In this document: piece after piece, positions 44,674 to 53,922 of the stretch
How the letters are laid out: each line of letters begins with the position of its first letter
Numbering within the stretch: the first letter of the stretch is position 1
Source: Leucobacter sp. CX169
Lineage (GTDB): Bacteria; Actinomycetota; Actinomycetes; Actinomycetales; Microbacteriaceae
Length of the DNA: 64,000 nucleotides
Reading direction: 5' to 3'
Assembly: GCF_017161405.1 (NCBI RefSeq)
Contig: NZ_CP071051.1
Span: 1,612,001 to 1,676,000, forward strand
Program-made: the position numbers and the translations under genes
Notes under the pieces: generated by a model
Told to the model about the DNA's origin: nothing
The model's database searches: none
What the model saw: only the letters and a program-made list of their open reading frames with translations

Positions 44674-45870
44674 CTAGCTCAGCCCCGCCCTCCGGGCCTT
44701 CTCCACGGCCCCTGGCAGCGCATCCAGGAAGCGGTCGACCGCCGACTCGGCGTCTGATCCGCCAAGCGTCATCCTGAGCGCGCCGAGCGCCTCGCTCTCG
44801 GGAACCCCCATCGCGAGGAGCACATGAGAGGTCTCGGCGACTCCCGCCTGGCAGGCGGACCCGGTGGAGACCGAGACCCCCGCCTCATCCAACAGGAACA
44901 AGAGTGAGTCGCCCTGGCAGCCGGGAAAAGTGAAATGGGCGTTGCCGGGAAGGCGCGCGCTGACACCCGCGCCCGGGGCAGTCCCGTGCAGCTTCGCGTC
45001 GGGTACCAGCACGCGAACACCTGAGATGAGGCGGTCGCGCGCCCGCGCAAGGGCGGAGGGATCCGCGACGGTCGCCGCGGCCAGATCGAGTGCGGCGGCA
45101 AACGCCACCGCTCCGGCCGCGTCCTGCGTACCTGATCGGCCCCGCTGTTGCGTGCCACCGTGGAGGAGCGCTTCGATCTTCGTTCGCCGAGCGATCAAGA
45201 GGGCGCCAACGCCGACCGGGCCGCCGATCTTGTGCGCGGAGACGCTCAGCGTGCTCGCGCCCAGCTCGTGAAAGTCGATGGGCACCTGACCGAGAGCAGC
45301 GACCGCGTCGACATGACATGGAATCGACTCGCCCTCAGCGACCGCGCATAGTGCCGCGACCGGCTGCACCGACCCAACTTCATTGTTGGCCAGGAGGAAC
45401 GTCACGAGCGCGACCCGTTCAGCACCGACCTCGGCGATCGCGGCTGCCAAAGTCTCGGGGCGCAACACCCCTTCCGTGTCGACGTCCAGCCAAAACAACT
45501 CGGCTCCCTGGTGGTCCCGCAGCCACTCACAGGCCTCGAGTGTCGCGTGATGCTCCGTACGGGCCAGCAGGATCACCGGCCGAGGTCCGTCTGACTGCCG
45601 TGCCCAGAACAGGCCCTTCACCGCCAGATTGATCGATTCGGTACCCCCGGAGGTCAGTGAGACCTCAACACGCTCGGCGCCGAGCGTCGCGGCGATCCGT
45701 TCGCGGGCCGCCTCGAGCAGCTCAAGAGATGATTGACCATCCGCATGGGACGAGGCGGGGTTTCCCACCAGCCCGAGCGCGTGCAGGTACTGCGTGCGCA
45801 CCTCGTCCGGCATCGGCGAGGTGGCCGCGTGGTCGAGGTACGCCCGTGCGGGCCGCGCGGATCCTGCCAT
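44674..45870 (-). CDS. cysteine desulfurase (NifS/IscS family)
   Basis: 398 residues, PLP enzyme giving sulfur from cysteine. N-terminal YLDHAATSPMP, PLP-Lys in SVSAHKIGGPVGVGALL, active-site loop Cys in STGSACQAGVAETSH. The neighbour mnmA points to a role in tRNA thiolation. 5 nt before it lies the stop of the YbbN-like gene. Confidence 0.94.
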   Translation of the reverse strand: MAGSARPARAYLDHAATSPMPDEVRTQYLHALGLVGNPASSHADGQSSLELLEAARERIAATLGAERVEVSLTSGGTESINLAVKGLFWARQSDGPRPVILLARTEHHATLEACEWLRDHQGAELFWLDVDTEGVLRPETLAAAIAEVGAERVALVTFLLANNEVGSVQPVAALCAVAEGESIPCHVDAVAALGQVPIDFHELGASTLSVSAHKIGGPVGVGALLIARRTKIEALLHGGTQQRGRSGTQDAAGAVAFAAALDLAAATVADPSALARARDRLISGVRVLVPDAKLHGTAPGAGVSARLPGNAHFTFPGCQGDSLLFLLDEAGVSVSTGSACQAGVAETSHVLLAMGVPESEALGALRMTLGGSDAESAVDRFLDALPGAVEKARRAGLS

Positions 45871-45875
45871 CTGGA

Positions 45876-46841
45876 CTAGTAGAGCAGGCTCGCGAGTCGA
45901 CGGCGAGCCGCGACGACCCGCGCGTCAGTGACGCCCACGACCTCGAACAGTTCGACGAGGCGTTCCCGCAGGCGCGCCTGGTCCTCGTCGGAAGCGGTCG
46001 GGTAGCACTCGAGCAGCCGCAGGAATCCGTCCTCGACGTGCCCGCCGGAGACGTCGAGATCCGCCACGCTCATCTGAGCGTCGACATCCGTGGGGGCGTC
46101 CGATGCCGCCTCGCGGATCGAGTTGGCGTCAACACCATCGAGGCGCAACAACAGCCGAACCTGCACGAGGGCGGCGCGCGCCTCCTCGTCCCGGGGAGCC
46201 CGGGCGATGACGGCCTCGTATGCCGCCGCTGCGCCGGCATAGTCGCCGCGCTCGATCGCATCGACCGCCTCACGGTGAGCCGGCGGAACCACCGGCTCGG
46301 CAGGCGCCGGCTCCCCCACAAAGCCCTCGGCGAGATCGGGGGCGTTCACGCGACCCGTCAGGCCCTGCTGCTGACCGAGCTCCACAATTCGCCCGAAGAG
46401 CTCGCGCAGCTGATCCTCCGGCACAACCCCCTGGAACAATGGCACCGGCTGGCCGTTGATCAGCGCGACCACGGTCGGCAACGATTGGACCTGGAACGCC
46501 TGGGCGAGCCCAGGGTTCGCGTCGACGTCAACCATCGCGAGCACCACGCGCCCCGCGGTCTCGCGGGTAATCTTCGCGAGAATCGGACCGAGCTTCGCGC
46601 TGGCATCGCTCTGCACGGAGTAGAGGTTGATGACGACGGGCACCACCTGTGACAGCTGGGAAACCGGCTCAAAGGTGAGGTCCGTGGCATCGAACACCGC
46701 CGCGGGAACATCGATCACTGACGTGCTCGAAGCTGCGCCCGCGGGGCTTGACGCCCCCGCATGCCCGGCCTGAGCCTTTGCAACGAGGTGGCTGAGGTCG
46801 ACCGCGCCGCCGGGAATACGCTCGGGCATTTGCTGCTGCAT
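45876..46841 (-). CDS. YbbN/CnoX-like thioredoxin-fold TPR protein without active-site cysteines
   Basis: 321 residues. Thioredoxin fold at about 70-180 (VVPVVINLYSVQSDASAKLG, VQSLPTVVALINGQPVPLF), where the WCxxC site is replaced by YSVQSD, then a C-terminal TPR-like helical part (AIERGDYAGAAAAYEAVIAR). Chaperone-like by family (CnoX-type), with no redox activity expected. It starts with a Gln-rich MQQQMPERIPG and follows the 669-residue membrane protein by 2 nt. Confidence 0.85.
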   Translation of the reverse strand: MQQQMPERIPGGAVDLSHLVAKAQAGHAGASSPAGAASSTSVIDVPAAVFDATDLTFEPVSQLSQVVPVVINLYSVQSDASAKLGPILAKITRETAGRVVLAMVDVDANPGLAQAFQVQSLPTVVALINGQPVPLFQGVVPEDQLRELFGRIVELGQQQGLTGRVNAPDLAEGFVGEPAPAEPVVPPAHREAVDAIERGDYAGAAAAYEAVIARAPRDEEARAALVQVRLLLRLDGVDANSIREAASDAPTDVDAQMSVADLDVSGGHVEDGFLRLLECYPTASDEDQARLRERLVELFEVVGVTDARVVAARRRLASLLY

Positions 46842-46843
46842 GG

Positions 46844-48853
46844 TTAGGAACCCGCTCCAATCATTGCGCTGGTGGCTCCCAGCACGCGGATCAGCTCGCC
46901 GCTGTCCGCACTCGGTACGAAGAACAACATCTGGTGAGTCCAGTGCTGCACAATACGATCTCGCGAATCGGTGATGCCGGAGAGCGCGGTCACGCTCGGG
47001 GTCGGCTTGACCTTCGACTGCGGGTCCGACGAGCTCGAGATCAGGTCGTCGTTGATCACGACCGAGACCAGGGCACCGCCCTCACCGGTTGACAGCGTCA
47101 CGGGAACGCTCGCCGCCTCGCTCACCTGCACGCTGTGCTGGACCTTTTGGCCAGCGGCGTCTGCCTCGGCCTGCGCCGCCACGGCCCAGGCCGCGCCGAG
47201 CTTTTCGAGCAGCACGTCGTCGGTGAGGTCGAAGTCCTCGGTGAAGGCCGAAGCCTCGCCGTTTTGCAGGATGTCAGCGTACGCCTCTCCGACCTTGTCC
47301 GGCGTGAGGCGCAGCGTTTTGATGTCTGGGTCGAGCAGCGCCGTGCCCTCCGAGGCCGGAGCAGCCGGAGGCATCGTGATGCCGCCGCGTACCTCAGAGA
47401 CGTGCGTGACGAGGAAGTTCTCGTGGGGGTCGGTCTGCGTGAGCACTAGCGCCAAGGACGGCGTCGTGGGCGCGGCTTCGCCCGCCGACTGACTCGGGCT
47501 CGTGCTTTCGTCAGTTTCCGCCTCGGCGGAAGACTCGACGACGACGAATAGGGTTCGGGGCCACCCCTCGGTGCTCTGTACGAGTTCGTAGTCGAGGCGC
47601 TTGCTCGTGATCCGAGGAGGGGTCTGATAATCGGGCACGACCGAGCGAATCGTATAGTTCGCGACGCGCTGCTCGAGCGCGTCCCCGGCGAAGCGCGTTT
47701 TCAGGATCTCGGGATCCATTGCGTCGTCCGCCGCGTTCGCGATATCGGCGACGTCCGAGATAATGCGATCGATCTGCGCATCGACGACCGGAACTGGTGC
47801 GACGGTCGCCTCGTCCGAACCAGTCGACGTCGCTGCGGGCGTCGTCGCTTCGGGGGCCGGACTGAAGTCGGGCCAGGAGTCGGCGGAGCAGCCCGTCAAC
47901 CCGAGGGTCGCGGTCAGGCCAAGAGCCGCGAACCAGCGCGCCGGGCGGTGCGAGCGCATCTGAGTTGGCTTCGACGACGCTGCATCATCAGCAGCGCCAT
48001 CGGCCGTGTCGGCCGTGTCGGCCGTCGAAGATGACGGTTCTGCCGCCGACGGATTGGCATGCTCGGGAGTCGCGGCCGCAGCCGCGGGGGTCGCCGGCGC
48101 GGCGGATTTGGTGCCGGACCGGCCCAACAGATCGCGCACGCCACGAAGCGGCCCGCCCCGCCCGCGACGCGGGCCAAGCCCCCGCCGATCGTGGTCAACG
48201 GCGAGGAGGTAGAGGACTGCACCGGCAAGGCCAAAGACAAGGCCAGCGACGAGGAACGGACCCGCAAGGGGCGCACGCTGAGATTGCATCCAGCTGACTG
48301 AGATGTTTCCGGGAAGCGGCTCGGTGCCGTCAGTCGCGATGATCACGCCCTGGTTCGGCTGCAACGCGACGGGCAACGATACGGAGGTCTTGTCGGAGCG
48401 CTCTTCGATCCACAAATCGCTTCCGCGGGGGTCAATCGGCTCAAGCGCCGACTCGTCAGCCGCGGCATCACTGGCGGCTGGATCGCCGGCTGCGGCAGCA
48501 TCGCCGTCGGCCGCTTCATCTACCGGCGCCACGCCAGAAACTTGCTCAGCGACGATCTCCGTGCCTGCGTCATCGAGCGAGAGTACTGCATGATCGAACG
48601 GCAAAAGCCAGGCCTCGATGTCGTTCATCGAGCCCACCGCCACGAACGGATTCTTCCCACTCATCTCGACGACTGGCCGTCCGACGACGTCATCCAGCGT
48701 GTCCGCGGAAATTACCGCGTAGCTAGCCTTGCCGGTGTCTGCCGCGTCCTTCACAATCGCGTCTGGGCCGGCGAGGAAGGTCTGTTGACCGACGCCAAGC
48801 ACCAGCAGCACCCCAGCCAAAACCAGGGTGATGATCGCATAGACGTAGCGCAC
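46844..48853 (-). CDS. membrane-anchored hypothetical protein, two extracytoplasmic domains
   Basis: 669 residues, not recognised. N-terminal membrane helix (YVYAIITLVLAGVLLVLGVG), outer domain of about 180 residues with an acidic Ala/Asp-rich stretch, second helix (GPFLVAGLVFGLAGAVLYLL, about 207-226), a Pro/Ala/Ser-rich cytoplasmic linker, then a third hydrophobic segment containing an internal lipobox-like LGLTGCSADSW and a long second outer domain (about 340-669). Probably envelope-related. Upstream gene of the YbbN-like/desulfurase/mnmA run; divergent from the DivIVA-like gene. Confidence 0.7.
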   Translation of the reverse strand: MRYVYAIITLVLAGVLLVLGVGQQTFLAGPDAIVKDAADTGKASYAVISADTLDDVVGRPVVEMSGKNPFVAVGSMNDIEAWLLPFDHAVLSLDDAGTEIVAEQVSGVAPVDEAADGDAAAAGDPAASDAAADESALEPIDPRGSDLWIEERSDKTSVSLPVALQPNQGVIIATDGTEPLPGNISVSWMQSQRAPLAGPFLVAGLVFGLAGAVLYLLAVDHDRRGLGPRRGRGGPLRGVRDLLGRSGTKSAAPATPAAAAATPEHANPSAAEPSSSTADTADTADGAADDAASSKPTQMRSHRPARWFAALGLTATLGLTGCSADSWPDFSPAPEATTPAATSTGSDEATVAPVPVVDAQIDRIISDVADIANAADDAMDPEILKTRFAGDALEQRVANYTIRSVVPDYQTPPRITSKRLDYELVQSTEGWPRTLFVVVESSAEAETDESTSPSQSAGEAAPTTPSLALVLTQTDPHENFLVTHVSEVRGGITMPPAAPASEGTALLDPDIKTLRLTPDKVGEAYADILQNGEASAFTEDFDLTDDVLLEKLGAAWAVAAQAEADAAGQKVQHSVQVSEAASVPVTLSTGEGGALVSVVINDDLISSSSDPQSKVKPTPSVTALSGITDSRDRIVQHWTHQMLFFVPSADSGELIRVLGATSAMIGAGS

Positions 48854-49079
48854 ACGTACTCCTTCACTGCGTTCGATTCAACGCCCGAACCACTCAGTAG
48901 GCACGGACCGCGAACGGTGTATCTCGTCAACGGTACCGGAAGAGCTGGAATACTCCCGGGGAATCGCAGTGAAACTCACCTCAACACACACCCCTGGCCT
49001 ATTCTTAGAACGACGCCGAGTTTCCCCTCTCGCGGACCTCGTCGAGCCCAACACCCCGCATTCGCCGCACGGAGGCCCC

Positions 49080-51983
49080 TTGTCCGATCAGCACGCCCCC
49101 TTCACCTCTGTCTTCCGCGGCTACAACCGTGTCGAAGTCGATGACCGAATGGCAGCGCTGACCGAGCACGTCGCGACGCTGCAGTCTCACCTCGATTCGT
49201 TGCAGTCCGCCTACCAGCAGTCGACATCGAACAGCGACGAGCAGCGCGGGCTGATCGCCGACCTGCAGGCGCAGGTCGCGGAACTCGGGGCAACCGGTTA
49301 CTCGGGCCTCGGCCTCCGCGTCGAGAAGAGCCTGCAGGTCGCTGAGGCGCACTCGCAACGCCTGATTGCGCAGGCCGACATTGACGCCGAGAAGTTGCGC
49401 AAAGCAACTGAGCTCGAGACCAAGCGACTGCTCACGCAGGCCCAGATACAGGCAGACACGCTCGTTACCTCCGCAACCGAGCAGGCCGAGGCGCTGCTGA
49501 CCGGGGCAAAGAACGACGTTGCCGAGATGACCGCCCGGGCGAATGAAGAGAAGGAACGCCTGCGCGCAGAGTCCGAGCAGGCGGCGAACCTGCTCCGCAC
49601 CACTCTGAAAAGTGATGTCGCGGCAAGCGTCGAGCGGACGGATCGCGAATCGCGTTCGGCCATTGCCGAGGCACGCGCTCAGGCGGCAATGATCTTGACT
49701 GAAGCGCAGCAGGCTGCTGACGAGCTTCGTGCCGAGACCGAGCGACGGGCCGAGGCTCACGCCCGGGAGTCCGCCGAAACGGAACGCGAGGCTGCCCTCG
49801 AACGCGCACGCTTCGCGCAGTCAAGCGAGCAGGCGCGCGCCGAGTTCACCGCACAGCGCGAGAAGCTTGCACAGGAACTTGAGGCGAACTTCGCGGAGCG
49901 CGAGCGCACCCTCACCGAAACCTTTGATGCGCGCTCACGTGCACTCGAGACGGAAATCACAACGCTTCGCGGTCGCATCGAGCAGGAACGCTCCGAGCAC
50001 AATGCAGCGATCGCCCGCGAACAAGAGTCACATGCGCAGCGCGTGGCTCAGGAACGCGAGGCTCACGAGCAGCGCATTTCACAGGAGCGCTCGGAGCACG
50101 AAGCGGCACTCGCGCGTGGAGTACAGGCGCAGGTTGAAGAGGCCGCCACGCTCGCTGCCCAGGCAGAACGAGAGCGCGCTCGCCTGGCGGAGCTGAATGC
50201 CGAACAGATCGCGACGCTTCGCGCGGAACACGATGTCACGCTCGCTAGCGAGAACGAGACGCATGTGGCGCGACTCACGAAGGAGCGCGGCGCCCACGAG
50301 AACCGCATCGCGAACGAGCTCGAGGCTCACCAGACTCGCCTTTTCACGGAGGCGGCGGCGCAGTCTGAACGCCTCCTTGCCGAGCGCGAGGCGCACTTGA
50401 GCCAGATCGCCGATGAGCGCGAGACACACGACGCACGAATCACCGCCGAACTCGAGGCGCACCAGGCACAGATCTCCGCGGAGCGCGAAGCCCACGACGC
50501 GCGCCTCTCCAATGAGCTTGACGAGCACCAGACGACGATCGCTGCCGAGCGCGAAGCGCACGACGCGCGCCTCGCCACCGAGCAGTCGGATCACGAGACC
50601 CGCATCGGTGCTGAGATCGCCGCGCACGAGGCGTTGATCCTGCAGGAGCGCGAGACGCAGTCAGTGGAGCTGGGCGAGGAACTCACGAACCACCAGCGCA
50701 CGCTGGTCCGCGAGCGCGCCGACCATGAGGAATCCCTCGCGGCAGAGCGAGAATCGCTCGCGCGGGAGATCGCTGCGGGCCGGGCACAACACGAGACACT
50801 GATTGCCGAAGAACTCGCCGAGCACGACGAGACACTGAGCGCCGAAATCGCCGAACACGAAGCGACCATTGCACACGAGCGCGCGCAGCACGAAGCGGCG
50901 CTCGTTGCCGAGCGAGCTGCGCTGCAGTCTGCGCTTGCTGCGGAGCGCGAGGCCCACGACACTGCGCTGTCCGCAGAGCGAGCCGCGCATGACGCGCAGC
51001 TCAGCGACGAGACTCAGGTGCACACTGAGCGTCTGGATACGGCGCGTCGCTTGCACGACCAGGAGATCACAGACGAGATCGAGGCGCACCGGGCGCGGGT
51101 TGCCACGGACCGCCAGGAAGCCGCTGCGATCCTCGGCTTCGAGCGCGAAGCGTTGGCGCTCGAGATCGAGGTCGGTCGCAACCGCCTCGCGACGGATGTG
51201 GCGCGCGAGCGCGACGAGCACGAACGCAGCCTCGCGGCGGCTGCCGAACAGCACGCCGCCGAGTTGGCCGCGCAGGCGCAGGCGCAGACCGAGCGCATCG
51301 CGCTCGAGGTAGCCGAGAAGCGCCGCGAAGTCACCGAGGAGACGGATGTGCTTCGCGCACAGACCGTCGGAGAGCTTGCCCAGTTCCGTCGCGACGAGGA
51401 GACCGCGCTCGCGACGCTGCGCACGCTCGCCGAGGACTATGCACGCGAGCTGCGCGAGAGCATCGACGCCGCGAAGCGGGAGTTCACTCTCGAGGACACG
51501 CGCCTCAGGGAGCAGCTGGAAACTGACCTCCGCCTGCGCCACGCCGAGGCCAGCACCGCGGCCCAGCAGGAACTTGAGGACGCGCGCACGCAGCTCGTGT
51601 CGCTCACCGAGCAGGGTCAGCAGCAGCGCATTGAACTCGAACGAATCGTCGCCGAGTCGGGCCAGGCAGCTCGCAAGATTCGGGAGGATGCCGAGACGTC
51701 TGCCGCCGCGATCATTCGCGAGGCTGAGCAGCGGGCACACCTCACGTTCACGAGCGCCGAGAACCGGGCAGGCGAGGTGCTCGCCGCGGCGGAGGACCGC
51801 ATGGCTCAGCTGAAGGTGGAGCGCGGCGCAGTCGCGCGCTACTTCGAGAGCCTGGGAGAAGTACTCACGAACGCGACGAAGCTGTCCTCGACCGCAGCGA
51901 ACGCGACCGATGTCGCGGTCATCCAGACGAACACCGTCGACCGCGATGCGACCAACAATGAGGATCAGTCGGTTACGGGTTAG
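49080..51983 (+). CDS. giant DivIVA-like hendecad coiled-coil protein
   Basis: 967 residues from a TTG at 49080 with GGAGG upstream; the frame continues to 48969 but the DivIVA start fits the TTG. N-terminal DivIVA-type head (FTSVFRGYNRVEVDDRMAAL), then almost unbroken Ala/Glu/Arg coiled coil to the end. Between about 49980 and 51095 the residues repeat every 11 (EREAH-xxxIxA pattern, about 33 units), i.e. hendecads rather than heptads. No membrane helix. Likely a polar or septal cytoskeletal scaffold comparable to Scy/FilP-type proteins (inference). Ends 4 nt into the convergent GGDEF gene. Confidence 0.82.
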   Translation: MSDQHAPFTSVFRGYNRVEVDDRMAALTEHVATLQSHLDSLQSAYQQSTSNSDEQRGLIADLQAQVAELGATGYSGLGLRVEKSLQVAEAHSQRLIAQADIDAEKLRKATELETKRLLTQAQIQADTLVTSATEQAEALLTGAKNDVAEMTARANEEKERLRAESEQAANLLRTTLKSDVAASVERTDRESRSAIAEARAQAAMILTEAQQAADELRAETERRAEAHARESAETEREAALERARFAQSSEQARAEFTAQREKLAQELEANFAERERTLTETFDARSRALETEITTLRGRIEQERSEHNAAIAREQESHAQRVAQEREAHEQRISQERSEHEAALARGVQAQVEEAATLAAQAERERARLAELNAEQIATLRAEHDVTLASENETHVARLTKERGAHENRIANELEAHQTRLFTEAAAQSERLLAEREAHLSQIADERETHDARITAELEAHQAQISAEREAHDARLSNELDEHQTTIAAEREAHDARLATEQSDHETRIGAEIAAHEALILQERETQSVELGEELTNHQRTLVRERADHEESLAAERESLAREIAAGRAQHETLIAEELAEHDETLSAEIAEHEATIAHERAQHEAALVAERAALQSALAAEREAHDTALSAERAAHDAQLSDETQVHTERLDTARRLHDQEITDEIEAHRARVATDRQEAAAILGFEREALALEIEVGRNRLATDVARERDEHERSLAAAAEQHAAELAAQAQAQTERIALEVAEKRREVTEETDVLRAQTVGELAQFRRDEETALATLRTLAEDYARELRESIDAAKREFTLEDTRLREQLETDLRLRHAEASTAAQQELEDARTQLVSLTEQGQQQRIELERIVAESGQAARKIREDAETSAAAIIREAEQRAHLTFTSAENRAGEVLAAAEDRMAQLKVERGAVARYFESLGEVLTNATKLSSTAANATDVAVIQTNTVDRDATNNEDQSVTG

Positions 51984-52960
51984 TCGCTCCGCTTGCGCTG
52001 GTAGATTTGCTCGTCGGCGCGGGCCATGAGCTGGGCTAAGTCTTCACCCGCGGTCGCTTGCGCGCATCCCCATGTCCAGGGGTGCACTGCGTCCTCGCGC
52101 AGCCGTCGCAGGAGGCTCTCAGCTTGCTCGAGCTCAGTCGCGGGGAGGATGAAGACAAATTCGTCTCCCCCACTGCGGCCAATGATGTCGTGGCTGCGGA
52201 CCGCCCCACGCCACTGCGCAACCGTGTCGCGCAGTGCGGCGTCGCCCGCCGCGTGGCCACGTGTGTCGTTGAGTCGCTTGAAATTATCAAAGTCAACGAC
52301 GGCGACGGTGAGTGCCTCGCCCGTCCGAGCGGCACGACGGAGCTCGTTATTCCCGCGGTCAACGATCCCAAATCGGTTCAGGGCGCCCGTCAGCGGGTCG
52401 GTGGTGGCACGCCGACTCGTCTCTCGCTGCAGGAATACGCCTGTTTCGTAACAGAACAGCGAGATGAGGACCGCATACAGCACGGTCGAAGCCGAACTGA
52501 TGTGCAGGCCTGACCACCATACGGCGAATCCGATGAGGGCGAACCCGCCGAGCAGCATGCTCCGTGACAGGACCGGGCGATAGAACCAGCCAATGTACAG
52601 CGCGAACAGCGGGAGCTCCATGAGTGCATTGATGGCCGGAAGCTCACCCCCTGCCACGGCAACGAAATACGCAATCCCGAGGATGAGGATCGTGGCGAAC
52701 ACCAGGCCCGCCCAGCGCGGGTAGGCGACACCCATCACAATGGGGACCATCGCCGCCGCGACGCTGATGCCCGCCAATACCACGAGCGTCCAGAACACGT
52801 CTCCGACATGATCCATGAACGTAAAGTCAACGACGAACGTACCGGCGACGGTAAGTCCGCCAAATGCGCTCACCCGTGAGTACGCAAACTGTCGCGTCTC
52901 GCTCTCGCGAATGGGGGCGGCTTGGCGAACCTGAGACAGCGGTTCATCCGCGCGGGTCAC
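51980..52960 (-). CDS. membrane diguanylate cyclase (GGDEF), third gene of the array
   Basis: 326 residues from the GTG at 52960, which overlaps the upstream stop (GTGA); a longer frame exists but overlaps the neighbour by about 100 nt. Five to six membrane helices (about 40-170), then GGDEF domain: DFDNFKRLNDTRGHAAGDAA, inhibitory site RSHD five residues before GGDEF (RSGGDEFVFI), and the end RADEQIYQRKRSD. Makes c-di-GMP, with product inhibition expected. Confidence 0.9.
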   Translation of the reverse strand: MTRADEPLSQVRQAAPIRESETRQFAYSRVSAFGGLTVAGTFVVDFTFMDHVGDVFWTLVVLAGISVAAAMVPIVMGVAYPRWAGLVFATILILGIAYFVAVAGGELPAINALMELPLFALYIGWFYRPVLSRSMLLGGFALIGFAVWWSGLHISSASTVLYAVLISLFCYETGVFLQRETSRRATTDPLTGALNRFGIVDRGNNELRRAARTGEALTVAVVDFDNFKRLNDTRGHAAGDAALRDTVAQWRGAVRSHDIIGRSGGDEFVFILPATELEQAESLLRRLREDAVHPWTWGCAQATAGEDLAQLMARADEQIYQRKRSD

Positions 52961-53922
52961 GCCTGCCTCGATGCTCGCGAACTCAGAAGCTGCTCGTCTG
53001 CACGTTCGAGGAGAGATTCGAGGGACTCTCCCGCCGTCCACTGTGCGATCCCCCACGACCACGCGAAGTCGGACCCTGCGCGCAGTCGCTCCACAATGCT
53101 CTGTGCATACTCGATATCTGCGCCGGGAAGCAGCAACGCAAATTCATCGCCGCCCAGTCGAACGATGAGGTCGTACGGTCGAATCCCCTGCCGCCAAGAG
53201 GAAGTTGCCTGACGAAGCACAATGTCGCCTGCAAGGTGTCCGCGTGAATCGTTGAGCTTCTTGAACGCGTCGAAATCGATCACCACGACTGAGACTGCCG
53301 CCCCGGATCGCCCTGCGCGCCGCAGTTCAGTCCCGCCGTCCCGCCAGAAACCGAATCTGTTGAGCGCCCCCGTGAGGGGGTCATGGCTCGCCTGGTGATC
53401 AGTCTGCCGGTGCAGATACACGCCGGCCTCGAAGAGAAACCCCGTGATCAGCGCAACGTATATGAGAGTGGTGAGCGTCAACGCTGGCCAGTCAACGACG
53501 TAGCTCCGCGCGCCCAGCACGAGGATCAGGACTCCCACCGCCGCAAGCATGACTGGCCGGGCAAGTTTGCTCGGGAAGAACCAGCCGCACGTGATCGCGA
53601 TGACGGGGAGCAGCAGCACTGCGTTCAACACCATTTGCGAAGACTGCGCCCAGCCAGCGATAAGCGTGATTCCGAACAGCGCAAAGCACGTGCCCAGCAC
53701 CCCCAAGCTGCGAGGGTAGCGTCCGCCCATCACCAAGGGCACGATGACAAACACAGCCGAGACTAGGGCCACCCCTGCCGCGAAGAGCTGATCGCTTGTA
53801 TCCGGAGGCGCCCATGCGAAATGCAGGCCTGCGGTGAGCAAGAACAACAGTGCGTTCGCCGAGCACACCACTGAGTACGAAGTTTGTCTGGCTCGAAAGG
53901 CAGCGAACATCTCTGCAATCAT
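52957..53922 (-). CDS. membrane diguanylate cyclase (GGDEF), second gene of the array
   Basis: 321 residues. Membrane domain with about six helices (residues 18-170), GGDEF domain: DFDAFKKLNDSRGHLAGDIV, I-site RPYD, VRLGGDEFALLLPG. The C-terminus (LLERADEQLLSSRASRQA) lacks the usual ALYxAK ending. The ATG overlaps the first gene's stop (ATGA) and its own stop overlaps the next start (GTGA), so the three genes are translationally coupled. Confidence 0.9.
   Translation of the reverse strand: MIAEMFAAFRARQTSYSVVCSANALLFLLTAGLHFAWAPPDTSDQLFAAGVALVSAVFVIVPLVMGGRYPRSLGVLGTCFALFGITLIAGWAQSSQMVLNAVLLLPVIAITCGWFFPSKLARPVMLAAVGVLILVLGARSYVVDWPALTLTTLIYVALITGFLFEAGVYLHRQTDHQASHDPLTGALNRFGFWRDGGTELRRAGRSGAAVSVVVIDFDAFKKLNDSRGHLAGDIVLRQATSSWRQGIRPYDLIVRLGGDEFALLLPGADIEYAQSIVERLRAGSDFAWSWGIAQWTAGESLESLLERADEQLLSSRASRQA

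Noticed and set aside
48969-49079. N-terminal extension of the DivIVA-like protein
   Set aside because: The DivIVA head starts right after a GGAGG-preceded TTG at 49080, and the upstream residues are not DivIVA-like.
49980-51095. CRISPR or DNA satellite
   Set aside because: The 33-nt periodicity is of coding origin (11-residue protein repeats), with many silent differences and no identical spacers or repeats.
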